Assembly: GCA_900550685.1 (NCBI GenBank)
Contig: URTS01000018.1
Location: 1 to 20,373 of the forward strand
DNA length: 20,373 nucleotides
Direction: 5' to 3'
Origin: an uncultured Oscillibacter sp.
Lineage (GTDB): Bacteria > Bacillota > Clostridia > Oscillospirales > Oscillospiraceae
A program made the position numbers and the translations under genes. How positions within the stretch are numbered: the stretch's first letter is position 1; every line of letters begins with the position of its first letter. Positions 8,246 to 15,345 of this stretch are shown one piece after another. The notes beneath the pieces were generated by a model. That model did no database searches and was not told the DNA's origin. It was given only the letters and a program-made list of their open reading frames with translations.

Positions 8246-9837
8246 TGCTCAAGTGCGGCCTGAATGAAACCTTTGAACAGGGGATGGGCATTGTTGGGCC
8301 GGGATTTGAACTCCGGATGATACTGCACGCCCACGTAGAAGGGCCGGTCCGTCAGCTCCACGGTCTCCACCAGGCGTCCGTCGGGAGAAAGGCCGGAGAG
8401 GGTCAGGCCCGCGGCGGTGAGGGTCTCCCGGTAATCGTTGTTGAATTCATAGCGGTGGCGGTGGCGCTCGGAGATCTCCTGCCTGCCGTAGCACCGCTCC
8501 ATGGTGGTGCCGGGCTGGATCCTGCAGGGATAGGCGCCCAGGCGCAGCGTGCCGCCCTTGTCGATCTCGTCGCTCTGGCCGGGCATGAAGTCAATGACCT
8601 TGTTCTTGCAGATCTCGTTGAACTCGCCGGAGTCCGCGTCGGCAATGCCGGCCACGTGGCGGGCATATTCGATGACGGCGATCTGCATGCCCAGGCAGAT
8701 GCCGAAATAGGGCACCTGATGCTCCCGGGCGTACTTAGCCGCCAGGATCATGCCGTTGATGCCCCGCTGGCCGAAGCCGCCGGGGACGATGATGCCATCC
8801 AGGGCACCCAGAATCTCCTCTGCGTTGGCCTCCGTAATGGTCTCGGAGTCGATCCAGTGGATGTCCACCTCGGCACCCAGGGCATAGCCCGCATGGCGCA
8901 GGGCCTCTGCCACGGAGAGGTAGGCATCGTGCAGCTGGACGTATTTGCCCACCAGGCCGATGGTCACGTGCTTATCGGCGGTCTTGATCCGCTCCACCAT
9001 GTGGCTCCACTCCGTCAGTTCCGGTGCCGGAGCGTCGATGCCCAGTTCCCGGCACACCACGGAGGAGAAATTGGACTGCTCCAGCATCAGCGGCGCCTCA
9101 TACAGACAGGGCAAGGTGATGTTTTCAATGACGCAGTCGGGCTTCACATTGCAGAACAGGGAAATTTTATGGAAAATGGAGGGCTCCAGGGACTCGTCGC
9201 ACCGGAGGACGATGATGTTGGGATTGATGCCCATGCCCTGCAGTTCCTTGACGGAGTGCTGGGTGGGCTTGGACTTGTGCTCGTCAGAACCACGCAGGAA
9301 GGGCACCAGGGTCACGTGGATGAAGAGGCTGTTCTCCCGGCCCACCTCCAGGGAGATCTGCCGGACGGCCTCCAGGAAGGGCTGGGACTCAATGTCGCCG
9401 ATGGTGCCGCCGATCTCGGTGATGACCACGTCGGCGTCCGTCTGCTTACCCACCCGGTAGACAAAATCCTTGATCTCGTTGGTGATGTGGGGGATCACCT
9501 GCACGGTGGAACCCAGGTACTCGCCCCGGCGCTCCTTGTTCAGCACGTTCCAGTACACCTTGCCGGTGGTGAGGTTGGAATATTTGTTCAGGTCCTCGTC
9601 AATGAACCGCTCATAGTGGCCCAGGTCCAGGTCCGTCTCCGCGCCGTCCTCCGTGACATAGACCTCGCCGTGCTGATATGGGCTCATGGTGCCGGGGTCC
9701 ACGTTGATATAGGGGTCCAGCTTCTGGGCCGCCACCTTCAGTCCCCGGGTCTTCAGCAGACGGCCCAGAGAGGCCGCCGTGATGCCCTTACCCAAGCCGG
9801 ACACCACGCCGCCGGTCACGAAAATATACTTTGTCAT
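8242..9837 (-). CDS. pyrG: CTP synthase
   Basis: PyrG converts UTP to CTP with ATP and glutamine. The 531-residue protein has the synthetase domain with the ATP loop GGVVSGLGKG (residues 9-18) and KLDPYINVDPGTM. The class I amidotransferase domain follows, with nucleophile Cys381 (FGICLGMQ) and His507/Glu509 (QYHPEF). The length is normal. The ATG at 9837 has GGAGGG about 7 bases upstream. It follows the ANTAR gene by 49 bases; that gap is A-rich on the minus strand and contains no hairpin terminator, so read-through from the nitrogen genes upstream is likely. Confidence 0.97.
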   Translation of the reverse strand: MTKYIFVTGGVVSGLGKGITAASLGRLLKTRGLKVAAQKLDPYINVDPGTMSPYQHGEVYVTEDGAETDLDLGHYERFIDEDLNKYSNLTTGKVYWNVLNKERRGEYLGSTVQVIPHITNEIKDFVYRVGKQTDADVVITEIGGTIGDIESQPFLEAVRQISLEVGRENSLFIHVTLVPFLRGSDEHKSKPTQHSVKELQGMGINPNIIVLRCDESLEPSIFHKISLFCNVKPDCVIENITLPCLYEAPLMLEQSNFSSVVCRELGIDAPAPELTEWSHMVERIKTADKHVTIGLVGKYVQLHDAYLSVAEALRHAGYALGAEVDIHWIDSETITEANAEEILGALDGIIVPGGFGQRGINGMILAAKYAREHQVPYFGICLGMQIAVIEYARHVAGIADADSGEFNEICKNKVIDFMPGQSDEIDKGGTLRLGAYPCRIQPGTTMERCYGRQEISERHRHRYEFNNDYRETLTAAGLTLSGLSPDGRLVETVELTDRPFYVGVQYHPEFKSRPNNAHPLFKGFIQAALEH

Positions 9838-9886
9838 AGGGTTCCCTCCATATGCCGATATTTTTACAAATTTCTTTGTTTTTTTC

Positions 9887-10468
9887 TCATTTATAGGTGG
9901 ACAGGATCTGCTCCGCCACCACGCGTTTCGTCACGCAGCGGTCCATGGCCTGCTTTTCAATATAGCGGTGGGCCTCCTGCTCCGTCATTTTCAGTTCCTC
10001 GATCAAAAGCCATTTGGCCCGGTTCACCAGGCGGATCTCCTCCATCTTCTCCTCAATGGTGGCGGTCTTTTTCTCCATGCTCCGCAGCCGCTCCCGGGTG
10101 ATGCACAGCATCCGGACCGACTGGGCAAACAGCTGGGAGGAAGTGGGCTTGGACAGCGCCAGCACACCCCGGGGCGTCACCCGGGCCTCGATGTCCGGAT
10201 AGTGCTCCGCCTTCACCATCAGCAGCACGCCGGCGCCGCTGTGGTCGCAGACATCCAGAGCCAGCCGGGTGCCGAACTCGTCGGTAAGGGGAGCGTTGAT
10301 GACGACCAGATCGTAGCTCTGCTCCAGTAGTTCCCGCCGGGCACTGGCTGCGTCCCTCATTACCGTGACAGGGAAATAGCGGCTCTCCGGCAGGAGGCCG
10401 CGTATGGATTCATTGAATTTTTGAGAGGAGGACACCGCCAGGACACTATAACAGCGCTCTAGTTCCAT
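9887..10468 (-). CDS. ANTAR-domain RNA-binding antiterminator with degenerate receiver (NitR-like)
   Basis: This 193-residue two-domain protein has a CheY-like fold (about residues 6-120), a helical linker, and a C-terminal ANTAR domain (about 130-190; ...LLIEELKMTEQEAHRYIEKQ...AM). ANTAR proteins bind paired RNA hairpins with AxxGxx hexaloops and prevent termination. The receiver lacks the phosphorylation site: the acidic pair is Ser-Ser (13-15 are all Ser), the acceptor position in DLVVIN is Asn58, and the conserved Thr is Lys86; only Lys107 remains. The start at 10468 is chosen because GGAGG (10476-10480) sits 7 bases upstream; a longer reading from 10495 has no such site. It lies between the GSI-like gene and pyrG. 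The glnA-nitR-glt cluster of Clostridium saccharobutylicum is a known parallel. The likely targets are the two leaders at 15145-15212 and 15330-15376. Confidence 0.88.
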   Translation of the reverse strand: MELERCYSVLAVSSSQKFNESIRGLLPESRYFPVTVMRDAASARRELLEQSYDLVVINAPLTDEFGTRLALDVCDHSGAGVLLMVKAEHYPDIEARVTPRGVLALSKPTSSQLFAQSVRMLCITRERLRSMEKKTATIEEKMEEIRLVNRAKWLLIEELKMTEQEAHRYIEKQAMDRCVTKRVVAEQILSTYK

Positions 10469-10507
10469 AGGTGTTCCTCCTCTCTGCATTTTCATATTTC
10501 AGCTTTT

Positions 10508-11716
10508 TCAGCGGGTATAGTGCCGGATCACAGCCTCCGGCAGGCTGGCGGCGATAAATGCGCTACCTGCAGCCGCCGCCTTGGCCGCTTTCAGTGTCTC
10601 CGGCAGCTTCTGGTACTGGGCCTGGACCTCCGCCGGGGCGGCATACAGGTTCAGATCCGCCGCCATGGGCAGCTGCATATCCCGGGCAATGCCCGCCATT
10701 CCCGCCCGGATCAGCAGGGCAAAGGCCAGATAGGGGTTGCACAAGGGGTCCGGAGAGCGGAGTTCTGCCCGGCGGTACTCCCCTTCTGCCGCCGGGACCC
10801 GGATCAGCTGGGAACGGTTTTCCGCCGACCAGGAGATATACCGGGGGGCCTTGTAGCTGCCGAAACGGCTGTAGGATGCGTCTGTGGGATTCAGGAAGGC
10901 TGTCATCTCGCCGCTGTGGGCCAGTACCCCGGCGATGGCTTGGGGCATTACGTCCTTCTGGTCCTGGCTGGTCACAGAGAAGTTGATGTGCAGGCCGTTG
11001 CCCGGCTGGTTTTCCAGGGGCTTGGGGCCGAAGTCCGCATACAGCCCGTTCCGGGCCGCCGCGGTGTCCACCACCGTGCGGAAGGTCAGGGCGTTGTCCG
11101 CCGCCGTCAGGGGATCGGCATAGCGGAAGTCGATCTCGTTCTGGCCGGGACCCTCCTCATGGTGGGAACTCTCCGGCCGGATGCCCATGCGCTCCAGGGT
11201 AAGGCACACCTCCCGGCGGACATTCTCCCCCTTGTCGGCAGGGGCAATATCCATATACCCGGCATCATCGTAGGGGATCCGGGTGGGCTGGCCGTCCTCG
11301 TCCCGGCGGAAGAGGTAAAATTCCATCTCCGTGCCGAAGGAGAAGGTCAATCCCGCCGCCTGGGCATCCTCCACCGCTTTTTTCAATATGCTGCGGGTGT
11401 CGGCCTCGATGACCTGGCCGCCGGGCCGGGTCACGGAGCAAAACATCCGCACCACCCGTCCATGCTCCGGCCGCCAAGGCAGCACACTGAGGGTGCCCGG
11501 GTCCGGATGCAGCAGCAGGTCGGAATGAATTTCCCCGCCGAATCCGGGAATGGCGGAGCCGTCAATGGCGACGCCATACCGGAAGGCCCGGTCCAGCTCC
11601 GAGGGCATGATGGCGATGTTCTTCTGATGGCCTTCCACATCGCAAAAGGCCATCCGGATGAACTTTACGTCCTCCTCCGCCGCATACTGTTTGATCTCTT
11701 CCACAGAATACCGCAT
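10508..11716 (-). CDS. Short GSI-type glutamine synthetase-like protein
   Basis: This 402-residue member of the glutamine synthetase type I fold is about 40 residues shorter than usual GSI. Retained: the N-terminal loop IDGSAIPGF, metal-ligand strands TEMEFYLF, HHEEGPGQNEIDFRY and GNGLHIN, and the nucleotide/phosphate arginines in NRSQLIRVP and RRAELRSPDP. Odd: the flap that normally reads PGYEAP with a catalytic Glu reads GSYKAP, with Lys in that place. The loop after the H-strand is shortened, and the C-terminal helix/tail found in Bacillus GlnA is missing. An NLY resembling the adenylylation-site region remains. The start at 11716 is preferred (AGGAG 4 bases upstream); a longer reading would overlap the previous gene. 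It may be a true but atypical GS, a related gamma-glutamyl ligase, or a regulatory GS relative. Confidence 0.85.
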   Translation of the reverse strand: MRYSVEEIKQYAAEEDVKFIRMAFCDVEGHQKNIAIMPSELDRAFRYGVAIDGSAIPGFGGEIHSDLLLHPDPGTLSVLPWRPEHGRVVRMFCSVTRPGGQVIEADTRSILKKAVEDAQAAGLTFSFGTEMEFYLFRRDEDGQPTRIPYDDAGYMDIAPADKGENVRREVCLTLERMGIRPESSHHEEGPGQNEIDFRYADPLTAADNALTFRTVVDTAAARNGLYADFGPKPLENQPGNGLHINFSVTSQDQKDVMPQAIAGVLAHSGEMTAFLNPTDASYSRFGSYKAPRYISWSAENRSQLIRVPAAEGEYRRAELRSPDPLCNPYLAFALLIRAGMAGIARDMQLPMAADLNLYAAPAEVQAQYQKLPETLKAAKAAAAGSAFIAASLPEAVIRHYTR

Positions 11717-11741
11717 TGCGCTCCTGCCTTTCCGAAATTTG

Positions 11742-12461
11742 TTAATTGGCGGCATACATCTGCCGGTAAGGGTTCTTGCTGTCCGGCGTTACCACGGTGA
11801 AGGGACCTTCCAGCAAAGCCGCCGCATCGCCGCCGAACAGGGCGCACCAGCGCTCCACCAGCGGCCGCAGCTGCGCCAGCTCCTCCACCGTGGGCGGATG
11901 GGGCGTCACCTGGTCCGGGAAGCGGATGCCGGAAACATCCCCCCGGAAGATCACCCTGCCGCCGTGCTGCCCCGTGCAGGGGAAGTACCCGGCGATGGGC
12001 TTGCCGTCTGTATGCAGGCCCAGCACCAGAATGGTGCCGCCTGCCTGATATTCACCTAAAAAGCTGCCAGCCCGGCCGCCGATGACAATGACCGGCTGCT
12101 TGTCCTGATAGGCCTTCATGTGGATGCCCACCCGGTAGCCTGCGTTGCCCTGGACGTAGATCTCGCCGCCCCGCATGGCGTAGCCCGCCGTGTCGCCCAC
12201 ATTGCCGTGGATGATGATGGAGCCGTCGTTCATGGTGTCGCCCACGGCGTCCTGGGCGTTGCCGCAGACGGTGATGGAGCCGCCCCCCAGATACGCCCCC
12301 AGGGCGTTGCCGGGAATGCCGTGGATCTCCACCTGACGGCCGCTCATGCCCGCGCCGATGAACCGCTGCCCCAGGCAGCCGTTGATGCGGCAGGCAGGAC
12401 CCGCCGCCCGGATGGCTTCATTCAGGGCCCTGTAGTCCAGGCCCTTTGCTTCAACGTTCAT
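11742..12461 (-). CDS. Glutamate synthase GXGXG (GltB C-terminal) domain protein
   Basis: This 239-residue protein corresponds to the C-terminal beta-helix domain of the large glutamate synthase subunit. Repeated short strands with Gly pairs (GGGSITVCG, NDGSIIIHG, RGGEIYVQG, AGGTILVLG) form the right-handed helix that is structural in GOGAT. No catalytic residue is expected. The start at 12461 has GGAGG 11 bases upstream, slightly long. It ends 25 bases before the GSI-like start. Together with the two genes upstream it reconstitutes a GltB-type enzyme from three polypeptides; a related GXGXG domain also occurs in formylmethanofuran dehydrogenase subunit C, but the neighbours settle the assignment. 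Confidence 0.9.
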   Translation of the reverse strand: MNVEAKGLDYRALNEAIRAAGPACRINGCLGQRFIGAGMSGRQVEIHGIPGNALGAYLGGGSITVCGNAQDAVGDTMNDGSIIIHGNVGDTAGYAMRGGEIYVQGNAGYRVGIHMKAYQDKQPVIVIGGRAGSFLGEYQAGGTILVLGLHTDGKPIAGYFPCTGQHGGRVIFRGDVSGIRFPDQVTPHPPTVEELAQLRPLVERWCALFGGDAAALLEGPFTVVTPDSKNPYRQMYAAN

Positions 12462-12483
12462 GTTATATCACACCTCCCGGTGC

Positions 12484-12500
12484 TTTTACAATGTGTAAAA
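12484..12500. repeat. Short inverted repeat between glutamate synthase genes
   Basis: TTTTACA (12484-12490) and TGTAAAA (12494-12500) form a perfect 7-bp inverted repeat with a 3-base centre, in the 65-base gap between the FMN-domain gene and the GXGXG gene. It could be an RNA hairpin protecting or separating transcripts, or a protein site. It does not match the outward orientation of GlnR/TnrA sites (TGTnA...TnACA). Confidence 0.35.
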
Positions 12501-12526
12501 CAGAAATTTTCCGCATTTTTCAACCC

Positions 12527-14032
12527 TCATTCTCCGGCATGGGCCACACCCAGGATGGACAGTTCCTTTTCCGTCAGCCCCACGGCCCGAAGCATCAGCC
12601 GGTTGCCCCGGAGGGTCTCGATGGAGTTGATGCCCATGCCGCCCATGATCTCCATGATCTCGTGCTTCCAGGCGGTCATCAGATTGATGAGCCGCTGTGC
12701 CCCCTCATCGGGGTCCAGCCGCTTCACCAGCTCCGGCCGCTGGGTGGCGATGCCCCAGGCGCACCTGCCGCTCTGGCAGGTGCGGCACAGGTGGCAGCCC
12801 ATGGCGATGAGGGCCGCCGTGCCGATATAGCAGGCGTCGGCGCCCAAAGCCACCGCTTTCACCACATCGGCGGCGGAGCGGATACTGCCGCCTGCGATGA
12901 GGGAAACCTGGTTGCGGATGCCCTCCTCCCGGAGCCGCTGGTCCACCGCCGCCAGGGCCAGCTCAATGGGGATGCCCACGTTGTCCCGGATGCGGGTGGG
13001 AGCCGCCCCGGTGCCGCCCCGGAAGCCGTCAATGGCGATGATGTCCGCACCGCCCCGGGCAATGCCGCTGGCGATGGCCGCGATGTTGTGGACGGCGGCC
13101 ACCTTGACAATGACGGGCTTGCGATATTCCGTCGCTTCCTTCAAGGAGAAGATCAGCTGCCGCAGGTCCTCAATGGAGTAAATGTCATGGTGAGGGGCGG
13201 GAGAAATGGCGTCGGAGCCCTCCGGGATCATCCGGGTGCGGGACACGTCCCCCACGATCTTGGTCCCCGGCAGGTGGCCGCCGATGCCGGGCTTGGCCCC
13301 CTGGCCCATTTTGATCTCAATGGCCGCGCCGGCCATCAGGTAGTCCTCGTGAACGCCGAAGCGTCCGGAGGCCACCTGGGTGATGGTGTTGGGTCCGTAA
13401 CGGTACAGGTCCTCATGGAGACCGCCCTCGCCGGTGTTGTAATACACCCCCAGGGCCTCCGCCGCCCGGGCCAGGCTCTGGTGGGCGTTGAAGCTGATGG
13501 CGCCATAGCTCATGGCGGCGAACATCACCGGCATGGACAGCTCCAGCTGGGGCGGCAGATCCGTGATCAGGTTCCCCTGGGCGTCCCGCCGGACCCGCTC
13601 CGGCTTTTTGCCTAAGAATACCCGGGTCTCCATAGGCTCCCGCAGGGGGTCGATGGGCGGGTTGGTGACCTGGGAGGCGTTGACCAGCAGCCGGTCCCAG
13701 TACACCGGCAGCTCCTTGGGACTGCCCATGGAGGACAGCAGCACGCCGCCGGTGGCCGCCTGCTTCCAGATCTCCTGGATGGCGTCCTCGTGCCAGTTGG
13801 CGTTCTCCCGCAGGGCATTGCTGTTCTTTTCGATCTTCAATGCATGGGTGGGGCAGTAGGCCACGCACCGCTGGCAATCCACGCATTTGCTCTCGTCCGC
13901 CAGCATGACGCCGTGCTTTTCGTCCCAGCTGTGAACGCCGTTGGGGCACTGCTCCACGCAGATCTTGCAGTTGACGCAGCGGCGGGGATCCCGGAGGACC
14001 TCAAAGGCCGGAGGAATATAGAAATTTTTCAT
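12527..14032 (-). CDS. Glutamate synthase FMN/3Fe-4S domain protein with N-terminal ferredoxin module
   Basis: This 501-residue protein is the synthase (ammonia to 2-oxoglutarate) domain of GOGAT. Two 4Fe-4S motifs lie at the N-terminus (Cys19, 22, 25, 29 and Cys50, 53, 56, 60, each ending in CP). The FMN-binding TIM barrel follows (SYGAISFNAH, GEGGLHEDL, KMGQGAKPGIGG, DGFRGGTGAAPT), and the cysteines for the 3Fe-4S cluster lie at 413-424. No GltD (NAD(P)H) subunit is encoded nearby; the ferredoxin module implies electrons from ferredoxin or another carrier. Its ATG overlaps the stop of the preceding gene by one base, with GGAGG 10 bases upstream, so it is translationally coupled to the amidotransferase piece. 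Confidence 0.93.
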   Translation of the reverse strand: MKNFYIPPAFEVLRDPRRCVNCKICVEQCPNGVHSWDEKHGVMLADESKCVDCQRCVAYCPTHALKIEKNSNALRENANWHEDAIQEIWKQAATGGVLLSSMGSPKELPVYWDRLLVNASQVTNPPIDPLREPMETRVFLGKKPERVRRDAQGNLITDLPPQLELSMPVMFAAMSYGAISFNAHQSLARAAEALGVYYNTGEGGLHEDLYRYGPNTITQVASGRFGVHEDYLMAGAAIEIKMGQGAKPGIGGHLPGTKIVGDVSRTRMIPEGSDAISPAPHHDIYSIEDLRQLIFSLKEATEYRKPVIVKVAAVHNIAAIASGIARGGADIIAIDGFRGGTGAAPTRIRDNVGIPIELALAAVDQRLREEGIRNQVSLIAGGSIRSAADVVKAVALGADACYIGTAALIAMGCHLCRTCQSGRCAWGIATQRPELVKRLDPDEGAQRLINLMTAWKHEIMEIMGGMGINSIETLRGNRLMLRAVGLTEKELSILGVAHAGE

Positions 14033-15123
14033 CAGTACGCGCCCTCCTTCACCCGGACAATCACTGGTTCGCCGCCCATAGGGGCCCAGACATTTTCCAC
14101 CTCCGGCTCCATGACCCGGATGGCGGCCTCCTCGCTGGAAATGAACACCTTGTCGTCCTTTTCCGCCACCACCATGCTCCGCAGCTTCAGCCGGTCATTG
14201 AGGGCCATCAGCCCGCCGGAGAAGCCAAGGATAATGGAAAAAGGCCCCGTCAGCAGCAGGCTGGGGAACACCTTCCGGAGATAGGCCAGCCGTTCCGCCT
14301 CCTGGGGCTCCTTGCTCTCAATGGTGCTCCAGAAGGGGGCCGCCATGACGGAAGCCGCCTCCTCCAGCGTCAGCCCCTGCCGCCGCAGAAGGTAGTCTGC
14401 GATGTAGGCCATGACCTCCGTGTCCGTCTGCAGGGTGCACTTGTAGCCGAACATCTCCACACAGCGGCGGTTGGCGTCGTAGGAGGAAATCTCGCCATTG
14501 TGCACCACGGACCATTCCAGCAGGGAGAAGGGATGGGCCCCGCCCCACCAGCCGGGGGTATTGGTGGGATAGCGGCCATGGGCCGTCCAGCAATAGCCCT
14601 CATACTCGTCCAGCCGGTAGAACCGGCCCACGTCCTCCGGATAGCCCACCGCCTTGAAGGCTCCCATATTCTTGCCGCTGGAAAAGACATACGCGCCCGC
14701 CAGCTCCACATTGATCCGGGTCACGACCCGGGCCACGTACTCCTCTGCGTCCAGCTGGAGCCGATTCAGCACCGACTGCATGGGCGCCAGAAAATATCGC
14801 CAGATCAGCGGCACATCCGTGATCTCCGGGATCTGCCGGATGGGAATATGCTCCGCCTTGACGATCTCAAAACCCTCTTTCAGCAGGGCCTCGCAGGTCT
14901 TGCGGGTGTCCCGGCTGTCAAAGAAGATATGGAATGCGTAAAAGTCCCGGTACTCCGGGTAGATGCCGTATCCGGCAAAGCCGCCGCCCAGACCGTTGGA
15001 ACGGTCGTGCATGGGCACCATGCTCTCCGCGATCTTCTCTCCCGTCATCCGCCGGCCCTCCCGGGAGATCACGGCGGAAATGGCACACCCTGACGGGATG
15101 CGGACCTGCCCCTCTTTTTTCAT
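14032..15123 (-). CDS. Glutamate synthase amidotransferase (class II glutaminase) domain protein
   Basis: This 363-residue protein matches the N-terminal glutaminase domain of GltB, which releases ammonia from glutamine. It has a Cys near the N-terminus (Cys13 in SGCAIS), GRYPTNTPGWWGGAHPF, HNGEISSY and TLQTDTEV, typical of stand-alone GltB1 proteins. Whether Cys13 becomes the N-terminal nucleophile after processing cannot be seen. The start at 15123 (MKKEGQ) is chosen because a terminator hairpin and a promoter leader occupy 15145-15237, so the longer reading from 15210 would begin inside the leader; an AGGG ribosome site precedes it. It is the first gene of the seven-gene nitrogen operon. 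Confidence 0.9.
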   Translation of the reverse strand: MKKEGQVRIPSGCAISAVISREGRRMTGEKIAESMVPMHDRSNGLGGGFAGYGIYPEYRDFYAFHIFFDSRDTRKTCEALLKEGFEIVKAEHIPIRQIPEITDVPLIWRYFLAPMQSVLNRLQLDAEEYVARVVTRINVELAGAYVFSSGKNMGAFKAVGYPEDVGRFYRLDEYEGYCWTAHGRYPTNTPGWWGGAHPFSLLEWSVVHNGEISSYDANRRCVEMFGYKCTLQTDTEVMAYIADYLLRRQGLTLEEAASVMAAPFWSTIESKEPQEAERLAYLRKVFPSLLLTGPFSIILGFSGGLMALNDRLKLRSMVVAEKDDKVFISSEEAAIRVMEPEVENVWAPMGGEPVIVRVKEGAY

Positions 15124-15144
15124 GATGTTCACCCTTTCAGCACG

Positions 15145-15201
15145 AAAAAGGCGCCCACTCCCCGGCAGGAAGCCTTTGCTCCCTGCCGGAAAATGAACGC
15201 C
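15145..15201 (-). terminator. Leader terminator (attenuator) of the glutamate synthase operon
   Basis: On the minus strand, bases 15201-15178 pair with 15173-15150: 24 continuous pairs, several of them G-U, around an AAAG tetraloop. TTTTT follows (15149-15145). It lies between the promoter and the first gene, so it can only act as an attenuator. Its 5' arm shares bases with the hexaloop hairpin at 15191-15212, so the two structures exclude each other. Confidence 0.85.
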
Positions 15202-15212
15202 ATTGCTCATTC
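15191..15212 (-). promoter_or_regulatory. Putative ANTAR-recognised antiterminator hairpin, glutamate synthase leader
   Basis: On the minus strand an 8-bp stem (15212-15205 with 15198-15191) closes the hexaloop AAUGGC (15204-15199). Positions 1 and 4 are A and G, as in known ANTAR target loops. Forming it consumes the first 11 bases of the terminator's 5' arm. Only one hexaloop hairpin is visible here, whereas characterised ANTAR sites usually have two. Confidence 0.65.
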
Positions 15213-15231
15213 AAATATAAAATACTAGGGC

Positions 15232-15260
15232 AGTTTAGCACGGAACAGTTTTCTTGTCAA
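15232..15260 (-). promoter_or_regulatory. Promoter of the glutamate synthase operon
   Basis: On the minus strand TTGACA (15260-15255) and TAAACT (15237-15232) are separated by 17 bases. The start would be near 15225, giving a leader of about 100 bases that contains the hexaloop hairpin and the attenuator. Confidence 0.85.
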
Positions 15261-15263
15261 TGT

Positions 15264-15284
15264 TTTTTCAAAAAAGTTGAAAAA
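15264..15284. promoter_or_regulatory. Shared A/T-rich inverted repeat between divergent promoters
   Basis: TTTTTCAA (15264-15271) and TTGAAAAA (15277-15284) are inverted around AAAAG, filling most of the 29 bases between the two -35 boxes. Such A-tracts next to a -35 resemble UP elements for the RNA polymerase alpha subunit. One copy faces each promoter (3 and 5 bases away). A dimeric regulator site is an alternative. Confidence 0.55.
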
Positions 15285-15289
15285 GGTTC

Positions 15290-15318
15290 TTGACAACCGA
15301 AAACGGTGCGTGTATAAT
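15290..15318 (+). promoter_or_regulatory. Consensus promoter of the type III glutamine synthetase gene
   Basis: TTGACA (15290-15295) and TATAAT (15313-15318) are both perfect consensus with a 17-base spacer. Such a strong promoter followed directly by a terminator suits control by antitermination. The start is expected near 15325. Confidence 0.92.
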
Positions 15319-15329
15319 TCCCAGCATCG

Positions 15330-15345
15330 AAGGCAATGGCGTCTT
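15330..15345 (+). promoter_or_regulatory. Putative ANTAR-recognised antiterminator hairpin, glnN leader
   Basis: A 5-bp stem (15330-15334 with 15341-15345) closes the hexaloop AAUGGC (15335-15340), with A at 1 and G at 4. Loop and two closing pairs (GC-loop-GU) are identical to the glutamate synthase leader; the next three pairs differ in sequence but remain paired. It overlaps the terminator's 5' arm. Confidence 0.65.

Noticed and set aside
8206..10101. 631-codon open frame antisense to pyrG and the ANTAR gene
   Set aside because: It crosses two recognised genes and their gap, has no motif, and has the same biased composition as other antisense shadows.
12484..12500. GlnR/TnrA operator
   Set aside because: The half-sites point the wrong way (TTTTACA...TGTAAAA instead of TGTnA...TnACA).
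15124..15210. Longer N-terminus for the glutaminase gene starting at 15210
   Set aside because: The codons would lie in the attenuator leader; the start at 15123 is better placed.
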